A DNA stretch of 5,072 nt from assembly GCA_021844725.1 (NCBI GenBank), contig JAKBSX010000300.1:1-5072 (forward strand), read 5' to 3'. Positions 1 through 4,576 of this stretch are shown here, one piece after another. How positions within the stretch are numbered: position 1 is the first letter of the stretch; each line of letters begins with the position of its first letter. This DNA comes from Actinomycetes bacterium (lineage in GTDB: Bacteria; Actinomycetota; Acidimicrobiia; Acidimicrobiales; Acidimicrobiaceae). Below the pieces are notes generated by a model that was not told where the DNA came from, ran no database searches, and saw only the letters and a program-made list of their open reading frames with translations. Made by a program: the position numbers and the translations under genes.

Positions 1-20
1 ATATCAAAATCTTGAGGCGA

Positions 21-39
21 GAGTGCCTTCCAGGCACTC
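21..39. other. Perfect 8-bp hairpin with 3-base loop
   Basis: GAGTGCCT at 21-28 is exactly complementary to AGGCACTC at 32-39, with TCC as the loop. No T run follows on the plus strand. On the minus strand TTTT appears about 20 bases downstream, so a weak terminator for something to the left is possible but unproven. No gene is recognised in 1-158; plus frame 2 is open from the window edge to a TGA at 62-64 and could be the tail of an upstream gene. Confidence 0.45.
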
Positions 40-103
40 AAAGCAGTTCACAGCGAGGGCATGAGGGGAATAAAGATGGAATACTTCATTTCCTCAGTAC
101 CAT

Positions 104-123
104 TCTCAGTTCATGAATTGAGA
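104..123. promoter_or_regulatory. 20-bp near-palindrome upstream of the TATA box; candidate operator
   Basis: TCTCAGTTCA joined to TGAATTGAGA forms a 20-base palindrome in which nine of ten base pairs match; the exception is 109/118. It ends nine bases before the TATA-like box of the 130-aa gene, where an activator or repressor of the two-gene operon could bind. The role is inferred from symmetry and position only. Confidence 0.35.
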
Positions 124-132
124 TATCAACAA

Positions 133-140
133 TTATAAAT
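133..140 (+). promoter_or_regulatory. TATA box of the 130-aa/410-aa operon
   Basis: TTATAAAT is a good archaeal TATA element. Its centre is about 25 bases before the GTG at 162 and 22 before the TTG at 159, so transcription should begin at or next to the start codon. That predicts a leaderless mRNA, in agreement with the lack of any SD before this gene. Confidence 0.55.
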
Positions 141-161
141 CCGCTCGCCAATCTAATATTG

Positions 162-554
162 GTGTCGGGATACAGTTTTCCATCACATTATCCTCCAAAT
201 TGCCCTCCTTCTGCCTATGGAGAGGCTCCTGGTGTTTACTACAGACTAGTATGCGATCCTGATGGGATATCGAGCAAGGACTTTCTTTCGGACTTTGACA
301 AAGGCAGACGAAAGAATTGGGAAGCAAACTCACCTTGTTGTCGCAGGTGTATTTCAGTTCACAGCACTCTTGCCGGAGTAATTACAGTCTGGAAGCAATT
401 TCAAACACTTCCAAGACACATCGCTGAGCTGAATCTGAATGGAAATCATGGAATAATACATCCTGTATCTAATAACAATGACACTCACCACGCGTGGTGG
501 ATACCAATGGGAATCGACCCGTGCTCTTTCCTCGTGAGAATACTTCAAGAGTAG
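162..554 (+). CDS. Conserved-looking hypothetical protein, Cys/His/Trp-rich (130 aa)
   Basis: The function is unknown. The protein is soluble-looking, with no signal peptide or membrane segment. Recognisable blocks are a Pro/Tyr-rich start with CPP at 14-16, GVYYRLV at 24-30, a Ser/Asp-rich KDFLSDF segment at 39-45, a cysteine cluster PCCRRC at 58-63 followed by ISVHS, and a C-terminal THHAWWIP at 108-115 before PCSF. From memory, these blocks in this order resemble a small uncharacterised prokaryotic family with a C-x-x-C knuckle and an HHxWW signature, but I cannot name it. The cysteines and histidines could bind a metal. The start is uncertain: no in-frame ATG exists before residue 116, so GTG 162 (best spaced from the TATA box) or TTG 159 must be used, probably leaderless. 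The stop lies 11 bases before the next gene's ATG, so the two are very likely co-transcribed and may act together. Confidence 0.7.
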   Translation: MSGYSFPSHYPPNCPPSAYGEAPGVYYRLVCDPDGISSKDFLSDFDKGRRKNWEANSPCCRRCISVHSTLAGVITVWKQFQTLPRHIAELNLNGNHGIIHPVSNNNDTHHAWWIPMGIDPCSFLVRILQE

Positions 555-556
555 TA

Positions 557-560
557 GGAG
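557..560 (+). promoter_or_regulatory. SD site fixing the start of the 410-aa protein
   Basis: GGAG lies five bases before ATG 566, between the stop of the 130-aa gene and that ATG. It favours ATG 566 over the in-frame GTG at 494, which would overlap the upstream gene by 61 bases and has no SD. Confidence 0.65.
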
Positions 561-565
561 AATTC

Positions 566-1798
566 ATGAATAATATCAAGTCTGCTAATAATGGCAAGAC
601 TGCGTTCTCGGGGTTTGAAGTACAACAGACTCTGATGGTCTACGACTTCCCGTTGCTTTTGGTCTGCAGAGCCCCAGATGGTGGAAAATGGATATTCAAA
701 TGGTGCAACCATGTTAGCAATAGTGATATTCCGGATGGTGGTAGCAGTTCGGATGGTGATTCCGACATCTGGATAGCCTTCAAGATATCGGATTTAAGGC
801 TGCATCAATTCCTTGAAAATCATTTGTCTCTTCGCGAATTGATTCTCATGGCCGAAGATGACGTCCTGCAGTATTATGCGAACGATATATTCGAGCCAAC
901 TACTCGTCCTGAGCCTGTCAAACCTAGGTTCTTACCCCCTTCTTTCTTGCCATCAGCTGACATAATGCTGAATGGAACGGCGGACAACTTCCAGCTGGAA
1001 GTGGTTCCCCACGAGGGGTTTGGAATAGGGTTCCATCTTGTTTTCCCTCACACAATAGCTCAGGGTAAAGCACCTCTGTCAATCATAGCTCCTTTTCAAG
1101 ATGTATTCCAGAAGTATCTTGCTTGGTCGGCTAGAAACCTTGCCAAGGAAGGCATTTCGGAGTTGGCCAGTCCACTAGGACACTGGACTGAGATAAGCCC
1201 AATATTGAGTTCTGCAGGGTCATACAGGATCATCTGCTCGACTGGGAAATTGGATCAGACAAAATCTCAATATCTAGTTCAAACATGTCAATCGCTTAAA
1301 AACTTCCTCGAGAGCGATAATATGGGATCTGCAAGCCTGGTTCTCAAGGATATACTTGGAGAAAACGGGTTTCTTTATTTGCAGGCGTTACTTTCGGCCA
1401 TACTTGAGTTTGATATATCTGTGAATGTGAAATGGATTGACGAGAACAAAAGAGAAGAATACATCGTTTTGACCAAGAAAGTTGCTGACCAATTGCTTCC
1501 TTCCGTTTCCAAAACTGCTGGCATGGAAGGGATGGATGTGACCATCCGTGTCAGACTCTCAGCCGAGGAGGCCGCGAGGCTCAGAAGGGAAGTTAATGGT
1601 CAAGGTGGTATGCAAACTCTTCTTCTCACGCTTCAACGGAACTTGACTGATGACAACGTCTTGACCTTAACCCCTGAACTCATACAACGCATTCTGAGAT
1701 ACGGGCAACATTACGGTCAGGGAGGGTTCCAAGGTCGCCTTCAAGGAGTCGTTAGGGCATTGAAGAGAATGGGCATCTCACTCTTAGGTCTTAGATAG
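566..1798 (+). CDS. Multidomain hypothetical protein with DUF6575-like N-terminus and GQGG[MF]Q tail (410 aa)
   Basis: The molecular function is unknown. Residues about 14-95 (YDFPLLLV at 26-33, KWIFKW at 41-46, DIWIAFKIS at 67-75, HLSLRELI at 86-93) resemble the small domain annotated as DUF6575 in bacterial and phage proteins; this is recognition from memory, not a search. A Pro-rich linker at about 110-130 leads to a mixed alpha/beta middle region at about 131-315. The C-terminus begins with VTIRVRLSAEEAARLRREV at about 325-343 and contains GQGGMQTLL (345-353) and YGQGGFQGRL (383-392). A tail of this kind (short strand, helix, GGFQ, rYg..yG.GGFQ) seems to recur at the ends of otherwise unrelated bacterial proteins linked to mobile elements or defence. 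No PD-(D/E)xK, HNH, Walker A or membrane segment is visible. It is the second gene of the operon and its stop overlaps the 3' end of the convergent methyltransferase gene by 15 bases. A protein-interaction or nucleic-acid-binding role is conceivable. Confidence 0.8.
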   Translation: MNNIKSANNGKTAFSGFEVQQTLMVYDFPLLLVCRAPDGGKWIFKWCNHVSNSDIPDGGSSSDGDSDIWIAFKISDLRLHQFLENHLSLRELILMAEDDVLQYYANDIFEPTTRPEPVKPRFLPPSFLPSADIMLNGTADNFQLEVVPHEGFGIGFHLVFPHTIAQGKAPLSIIAPFQDVFQKYLAWSARNLAKEGISELASPLGHWTEISPILSSAGSYRIICSTGKLDQTKSQYLVQTCQSLKNFLESDNMGSASLVLKDILGENGFLYLQALLSAILEFDISVNVKWIDENKREEYIVLTKKVADQLLPSVSKTAGMEGMDVTIRVRLSAEEAARLRREVNGQGGMQTLLLTLQRNLTDDNVLTLTPELIQRILRYGQHYGQGGFQGRLQGVVRALKRMGISLLGLR

Positions 1799-2695
1799 TG
1801 GAGATGGCCCTTCGCGCTCTGAAATTAGTCTCAAGCTGGTAGCATAATACTCTTGGTCTATCTCAAAACCAACGCACGCCACTCCGAGTTTCATACAAGA
1901 TAGCGCAGTGTTTCCTATTCCCATGAACGGATCCATTGCTTTCTTCACGCTTTCCACACCGTGAAGTCTGATGCACATTTCCGCGATCTCTGGAGGGAAA
2001 CTGGCAGGATGAGGTCTTTCGTTATCACGTGAATTGATAGTCTTGTAAGGAACATACCAAGTGTTACCCCGGCAACGTAGATTCTTAGACCCGCTATTCC
2101 ATCTGCGAATATTGCCTGTATCTTTGTACGGTATTCCTATGGCTAATCTGTCGAGTTTCACCTTGTTTGATTTGGTTAAATGGAAGATATATTCATGGGC
2201 GTCATTCAGAAAACGATCGCTGTTGATTGGTTTGTAATGACCAACATTCACTTCTAATCTCTCACCGTAGCTCTCATTTACAATGTAAATGGACTTTATC
2301 CAGTGGATGACATTCTGCAAATAGAAGTGCTCTTTCAACATGAATGCCACTTCAAATGGTCCCCAAGGATTAGTTGGAGAAGACCCAATATTCAGGAAAA
2401 ATGATGCTGATTCAGCCATCTTATCCTTTATCTTCATTACTACCGATTCCAGCCAGGATAAGTATTCTTCACGGGGAACAGAATCGTTGTAGTTGCTGTA
2501 GCGCGTTCCAATATTGTAAGGCGGAGAAGTGACAACAACGTCAATACTTTTGTCGCTTATCGCGTCCATTCCCTTGAGGCAGTCGGTGTTATGAAGTTCA
2601 ATCAAGCCAGGAATAGGCGGTTTATTTCCATTGTAATGTTCTTGAAATGTATCTTGTTCTGGTTTGAAACCTCCTGAAATGCCTTCAACCGCCAT
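1784..2695 (-). CDS. Site-specific DNA methyltransferase, beta class (N4-cytosine or N6-adenine), 303 aa
   Basis: This enzyme transfers a methyl group from S-adenosylmethionine to the exocyclic amine of cytosine or adenine in a specific DNA sequence. The catalytic motif IV TSPPY (56-60) comes before the AdoMet-binding motif I DPFMGIGNTA (255-264) and motif II FEID (277-280). This order defines the beta class (N6_N4_Mtase family). Between them are GHYKPINSDRFLNDAHEYIF (152-171), RCRGNTWYVPY (207-217) and ERPHPASFP (226-234), typical of this family. TSPPY does not decide between m4C and m6A. Length and motifs look intact, so it should be active. ATG 2695 is supported by a near-perfect SD 10 bases upstream. 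It lies 10 bases behind the AbrB-type gene and is presumably under the same promoter. No recognisable cognate restriction enzyme is adjacent, so it is either a solitary methyltransferase or the modification partner of the convergent 130-aa/410-aa pair. The target sequence is unknown. Confidence 0.93.
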   Translation of the reverse strand: MAVEGISGGFKPEQDTFQEHYNGNKPPIPGLIELHNTDCLKGMDAISDKSIDVVVTSPPYNIGTRYSNYNDSVPREEYLSWLESVVMKIKDKMAESASFFLNIGSSPTNPWGPFEVAFMLKEHFYLQNVIHWIKSIYIVNESYGERLEVNVGHYKPINSDRFLNDAHEYIFHLTKSNKVKLDRLAIGIPYKDTGNIRRWNSGSKNLRCRGNTWYVPYKTINSRDNERPHPASFPPEIAEMCIRLHGVESVKKAMDPFMGIGNTALSCMKLGVACVGFEIDQEYYATSLRLISEREGPSPLSKT

Positions 2696-2705
2696 TGTCC
2701 GCCCC

Positions 2706-2714
2706 TCACCTCCT
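2706..2714 (-). promoter_or_regulatory. Strong SD of the methyltransferase, embedded in the AbrB stop region
   Basis: On the minus strand AGGAGGTGA matches the anti-SD of 16S rRNA over nine bases and lies 10 bases before ATG 2695. The same bases supply the last two arginine codons and the TGA stop of the AbrB-type gene. Ribosomes finishing AbrB therefore end on the methyltransferase SD, which suggests coupled translation. Confidence 0.75.
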
Positions 2715-2882
2715 CCTAACAGAAGTCAGGGGCTCATACACAATCTGACCGGACTCTTCGTAGACAACAAGTTCCGTTCCTTTTGTTACACCCATTTTTT
2801 CACGTATTTCTTTGGGAATGATCACCGAAAGTGTTCCATCTTGCTTCACAAGGTGCGCTTTCACTATTAGCGGTCTTCCCAT
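2706..2882 (-). CDS. AbrB/MazE/SpoVT-type DNA-binding regulator (58 aa)
   Basis: This is a small swapped-hairpin DNA-binding protein that normally acts as a dimer or tetramer. The signature is the strand IVKAHLVKQDGTLSVIIP (6-23), followed by KEIREKMGV (24-32), TKGTELVVYEE (34-44) and a final short strand; it ends in RRR. At 58 aa it consists of essentially only the AbrB domain. The ATG at 2882 is preferred. An in-frame TTG at 2903 would add seven residues but would begin near or upstream of the predicted transcript start. It is the first gene of an operon with the methyltransferase. Three GTTATAACC repeats and one related palindrome lie in its promoter, one of them directly before the ATG, so it very likely represses its own operon and sets methyltransferase dosage. 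It could alternatively be an antitoxin-like AbrB protein, but no toxin gene is adjacent. Confidence 0.88.
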   Translation of the reverse strand: MGRPLIVKAHLVKQDGTLSVIIPKEIREKMGVTKGTELVVYEESGQIVYEPLTSVRRR

Positions 2883-2883
2883 T

Positions 2884-2959
2884 GTTATAACCTGATGGGC
2901 CAATTACGTTAACGTTTATATTTAAGTCGTTATAACCATAAGCTAGTTAAGTTATAACC
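2884..2959. repeat. Operator array: four phased palindromes, three of them GTTATAACC
   Basis: GTTATAACC occurs at 2884-2892, 2929-2937 and 2951-2959, all in the same orientation; its first eight bases are a perfect palindrome. A fourth palindrome, ACGTTAACGT, lies at 2906-2915. The symmetry centres are near 2887.5, 2910.5, 2932.5 and 2954.5, giving steps of 23, 22 and 22 bp, or about two helical turns, so all sites face the same side of the DNA. The array spans the promoter of the AbrB-methyltransferase operon from upstream of the TATA box to the start codon, which suggests cooperative repression by the AbrB-type protein. Binding itself is inferred. Confidence 0.7.
2915..2923 (-). promoter_or_regulatory. 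TATA box of the AbrB-methyltransferase operon
   Basis: On the minus strand this reads AAATATAAA. A start about 25 bases downstream falls near 2893, giving an 11-base leader or less before ATG 2882. The box lies between the second and third palindromes of the array, so bound protein would block TBP/TFB or polymerase. Confidence 0.5.
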
Positions 2960-2984
2960 GGCTCGTAATATATTTCATTACCAC

Positions 2985-3146
2985 TCATATATGAAAGTCA
3001 GTTTCCAATTCTATCATTTCATCAATGGGATCGCAGTTCGTTAAAGCGCGGGTTACGGTTCTAAGGTATCCATGCTTCTGATACTGGAAAGGGCAACAGT
3101 CTATTAGGCATTTTTTCAGCCAAAGGACTTGAAAAAATGCTCGGTT
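2985..3146 (-). pseudogene. Unstarted ORF remnant (53 codons), C-terminal piece of an unknown protein
   Basis: The minus frame is open from after a TGA at 3147-3149 to the TGA at 2985-2987. It encodes a protein-like segment with CLIDCCPF (residues 13-20), KHGYLRTVTRAL (24-35), CDPIDEMIEL (38-47) and the end ETDFHI. There is no ATG, GTG or TTG at a useful place; the first ATG is ten codons from the end. The composition (three close cysteines, acidic tail) looks like a genuine C-terminus rather than noise, but I recognise no family. It lies behind the frameshifted small gene and overlaps the 11-bp hairpin. It could be a truncated gene or a chance open frame. No other gene is seen in 2960-3150. 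Confidence 0.3.
3108..3140 (-). terminator. Perfect 11-bp inverted repeat with T-runs; likely terminator of the zinc-ribbon cluster
   Basis: GCATTTTTTCA at 3108-3118 is exactly complementary to TGAAAAAATGC at 3130-3140, separated by an 11-base loop. It starts 12 bases after the TAA of the broken small gene on the minus strand. Each arm carries six T's on one strand, so it could end transcription from either direction by T-run termination, or protect the mRNA 3' end. Confidence 0.55.
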
Positions 3147-3151
3147 TCATC

Positions 3152-3324
3152 TTATCTGCTCACTCCTACCCCCACCGTCATCCTCCCCTTCTTCGGTATC
3201 TTGTCGCCAAACAGCGTCTTCTGCACGTACAGCATTCCAATTACAGGCTCCGTGAACGTCTCTCCTGGAACCTGTAAGCGTTCTTTGTGGCAAGTTCGAA
3301 TTCAAAGGCGAGTTGCTTGTTCAT
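3152..3324 (-). pseudogene. Small hypothetical gene broken by a frameshift (about 56 aa if repaired)
   Basis: ATG 3324 has an SD (AGGTGG at 3332-3337, seven bases away) and starts MNKQLAFEFELATKNAYRFQ. The frame then runs into a TAA at 3241-3243 after 27 residues. Dropping two bases from a GAGAGA run (minus strand, 3259-3264) continues into ETFTEPVIGMLYVQKTLFGD and on to a TAA at 3152-3154. The two halves read as one coherent protein of about 56 aa, with a pattern (TKN.YRF.E, PVIGxLYVQK) that I associate with small uncharacterised proteins but cannot name. The two-base excess in a dinucleotide run fits slippage, a sequencing error or, less likely, programmed frameshifting. It begins 15 bases after the stop of the 73-aa ORF, so it was the last gene of that minus-strand operon. 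Confidence 0.6.
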
Positions 3325-3339
3325 AAGTTTGCCACCTTT

Positions 3340-3561
3340 TTACAATATTCTTCTGATTGCCCAGAAGACTCGACCGTTCGCATTCGAAGTGCTGATCTGG
3401 AACTGACAGTGCAGATTGCGTAAGTCTGGCGCCGCCTCATATTTGAGCCTCTGCGGCCTGGGAATCGAAAGCTCATCGGTGTAGGGACCGGGTATTGGCA
3501 CTTCTGGCGTCCTGTCGGGGATGTTGATGATAGAGCACAAGTGATGCCATATTCCATGCAT
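3340..3561 (-). CDS. Hypothetical protein (73 aa)
   Basis: I do not recognise it. The start MHGIWHHLCSI is followed by a Pro-rich stretch (PDRTPEVPIPGPYTDELSIP, 15-34). A C-terminal block with DLRNLHCQFQI (46-56) and NANGRVFWAIRRIL (60-73) loosely recalls RelE/HigB-type folds, but key residues cannot be assigned. ATG 3561 is two bases after the stop of the zinc-ribbon gene and has no clear SD, so translational coupling is likely. The next gene's SD begins right after its TAA. The ORF in the overlapping frame (3321-3557) is Arg/Ser-rich and judged a shadow. Reality of this gene rests mainly on tight spacing. Confidence 0.5.
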   Translation of the reverse strand: MHGIWHHLCSIINIPDRTPEVPIPGPYTDELSIPRPQRLKYEAAPDLRNLHCQFQISTSNANGRVFWAIRRIL

Positions 3562-3563
3562 GC

Positions 3564-3920
3564 CTATGGAGGACCGAAGAGGAAATCAAAGAGAATGTTG
3601 CCAATGCTATGTCTGCTGGCTTTCTCTGTTCCCACGAATCGCTCGTGGGGCCTCGTCGGTTTGAGAACTAGATGTTTCCCATTTCTATCGCCCTTCCTGA
3701 TTCTGCTTTCACCAGCCTCTTTGTGAAGCGTCGGAGCGGTAAATTTGAAGATGTTCTTTCCGGGTTCTTCGCACATGTGCGTTCTGCTGGCTGACGTATC
3801 ATAGCCGCACTTGCATTGCACACATGTGAAGATTATCACTTCGTTCTTCGGAGCCTTCTGGAGCACATCCCACTCAGCCCAGCTCAACTCTCCACCACAG
3901 CATCCGCATTTTAGGTCCAT
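3564..3920 (-). CDS. Zinc-ribbon hypothetical protein (118 aa)
   Basis: The N-terminal half is a probable zinc ribbon. MDLKCGCC gives C5-x-x-C8 and FTCVQCKCGYD gives C33-x-x-C36 (with C38 and C50 nearby), about 24 residues apart, which suits binding one zinc ion. Such ribbons usually mediate DNA, RNA or protein contacts; the specific role is unknown. The C-terminal half, after about residue 60, is basic, then ends in SIGNILFDFLFGPP with no recognisable domain; part could be altered by decay. ATG 3920 is well supported by GAGGT seven bases upstream and by a TATA-like box at 3981-3988. It is the first gene of a minus-strand cluster with the 73-aa ORF and the broken small gene, and diverges from the winged-helix gene. 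A 19-base hairpin (CCCACGA/TCGTGGG, 3631-3649) lies inside its coding sequence. Confidence 0.65.
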   Translation of the reverse strand: MDLKCGCCGGELSWAEWDVLQKAPKNEVIIFTCVQCKCGYDTSASRTHMCEEPGKNIFKFTAPTLHKEAGESRIRKGDRNGKHLVLKPTRPHERFVGTEKASRHSIGNILFDFLFGPP

Positions 3921-3927
3921 CTGAATA

Positions 3928-3932
3928 ACCTC
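3928..3932 (-). promoter_or_regulatory. SD site of the zinc-ribbon gene
   Basis: On the minus strand GAGGT lies seven bases before ATG 3920, confirming that start. The leader between the predicted transcription start (about 3960) and the ATG is about 40 bases. Confidence 0.55.
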
Positions 3933-3943
3933 TTTTTTCCGAT

Positions 3944-3969
3944 ATATGCATATCGCATTACAATGTAAT
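3944..3969. promoter_or_regulatory. Two palindromes in the divergent promoter region; candidate operators
   Basis: ATATGCATAT (3944-3953) is a perfect 10-bp palindrome, and ATTACA-A-TGTAAT (3957-3969) is a perfect 13-base one. The second lies where minus-strand transcription should start, about 25 bases from the TATA-like box at 3981-3988. A protein bound there would block the zinc-ribbon operon. The divergent winged-helix protein is an obvious candidate ligand, but this is inference. Confidence 0.45.
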
Positions 3970-3978
3970 ATGTTTACT

Positions 3979-3988
3979 TTAATTTATA
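3979..3988. promoter_or_regulatory. Overlapping divergent TATA-like boxes
   Basis: On the minus strand 3981-3988 reads TATAAATT (zinc-ribbon gene). On the plus strand 3979-3986 reads TTAATTTA, a weaker TATA element whose predicted start near 4010 fits the winged-helix gene. The two promoters cannot easily be occupied at the same time. Confidence 0.4.
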
Positions 3989-4021
3989 CCTTACCATATC
4001 CGCTAGTGGTGCTTCGGTCCT

Positions 4022-4309
4022 TTGAGCGAACATCTTCCAATCAGGGTTTTCGAAAAACAATCAGGGCTGATCAGGCTGCTGATCTATCTGCTTTCCAATG
4101 AACCAGTCAATATACAGGCTGTGATAGACAGGACTGACATCTACCCGAACATAATGTTTGCATCTGTAAAGAAGGCAAAAGCACTAGGACTGATCTCTAT
4201 GAGACTTGACAGGACCAGCTATCCTCCAAAGAATGTGCTAACACTCACTGAGAAGGGTAAGGTGATTGCACTAAAGTTCGCGGAAGTCAATGAGCTGCTG
4301 ACAAGGTAG
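4022..4309 (+). CDS. Winged-helix DNA-binding protein (95 aa)
   Basis: This is a single-domain winged helix-turn-helix protein, a probable transcription regulator that would bind DNA as a dimer. Predicted parts are a first helix GLIRLLIYLL (15-24), a second helix VNIQAVIDRT (29-38), a recognition helix YPNIMFASVKKAKALGLI (41-58), and a basic wing of two strands about a turn (SMRLDRTSYPPKNVLTLT, 59-76), then a C-terminal helix EKGKVIALKFAEVNELL (77-93). The layout resembles small archaeal MarR/Lrs14-like or PadR-like regulators, but the exact family is not clear. The start is TTG 4022: an in-frame TAG lies 16 bases upstream and the first internal ATG is residue 45. GGTG at 4008-4011 is a weak SD. 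It is divergent from the zinc-ribbon gene over a palindrome-containing promoter, so it may regulate that operon and itself. Confidence 0.75.
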   Translation: MSEHLPIRVFEKQSGLIRLLIYLLSNEPVNIQAVIDRTDIYPNIMFASVKKAKALGLISMRLDRTSYPPKNVLTLTEKGKVIALKFAEVNELLTR

Positions 4310-4420
4310 GAAGTATAACAGGGTGAAATCACAAATTATCGGCACAGCAAAAGCCTTCTGACTGTGTACCATTTCCTTTCCGCTTTCTCATTGATGCTCA
4401 ATCCCTGTTAATACATTTCC

Positions 4421-4576
4421 TTAAACACGTGCCATACCTCCGAAGTCAACAAATTCGTACCCCCTGCCCTCCACCGAAGGAGGCGCAGGTGGTAAATATT
4501 CGCCGCCAATTCTGCTCAATTTTACTCCGCCGAAAATGGTAAAAATTGAAACGCCACGTCCACATATGCAGTTTCC
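4421..4576 (-). pseudogene. Unstarted ORF remnant of unknown origin fused behind the IS256-like fragment
   Basis: The minus frame between a TGA (4577-4579) and the TAA at 4421-4423 encodes a protein-like stretch, including IFGGVKLSRIGGEYLPPAPP and then GRGYEFVDFGGMARV. It is in a different frame from the IS256-like fragment, with which it overlaps at the junction near 4566. No usable start codon is seen. It probably belongs to another decayed mobile element; I cannot name the family. The adjacent stretch 4310-4420 holds no gene that I can support. Confidence 0.25.

Noticed and set aside
133..548. Two minus-strand ORFs (133-333 and 354-548)
   Set aside because: They lie antisense within the 130-aa gene, lack SD or promoter, and their translations have no recognisable features.
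2664..2870. Plus-strand ORF of 68 codons
   Set aside because: It is antisense to the clear AbrB gene and the methyltransferase start; Phe/His/Cys-rich shadow translation.
2991..3044. Plus-strand micro-ORF of 17 codons behind an AT-rich TATA-like stretch
   Set aside because: It is very short, has no SD and is antisense to the more protein-like minus frame.
3000..3110. Possible tRNA or small RNA gene in the gap
   Set aside because: No T-loop GGTTCRANNCC, acceptor pairing or C/D-box pattern was found.
3321..3557. Minus-strand ORF of 78 codons overlapping the 73-aa ORF
   Set aside because: It is Arg/Ser-rich, typical of a shifted frame, and fits the operon spacing less well than the 73-aa frame, although neither is certain.
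3152..3561. Toxin-antitoxin pair made of the 73-aa ORF and the broken small gene
   Set aside because: Size and order fit, and NGRVFWAI is vaguely RelE-like, but no catalytic residues or antitoxin DNA-binding domain can be identified.
3129..3726. Plus-strand ORFs at 3129-3326 and 3541-3726
   Set aside because: They oppose the minus-strand cluster, lack good SD sites and look like shadows; the first runs through the frameshifted small gene.
4325..4410. Minus-strand frame reading GLSINEKAERKWYTVRRLL, reminiscent of a transposase helix-turn-helix
   Set aside because: It is only about 23 codons between two stops and lacks a start; the likeness is too weak to call.
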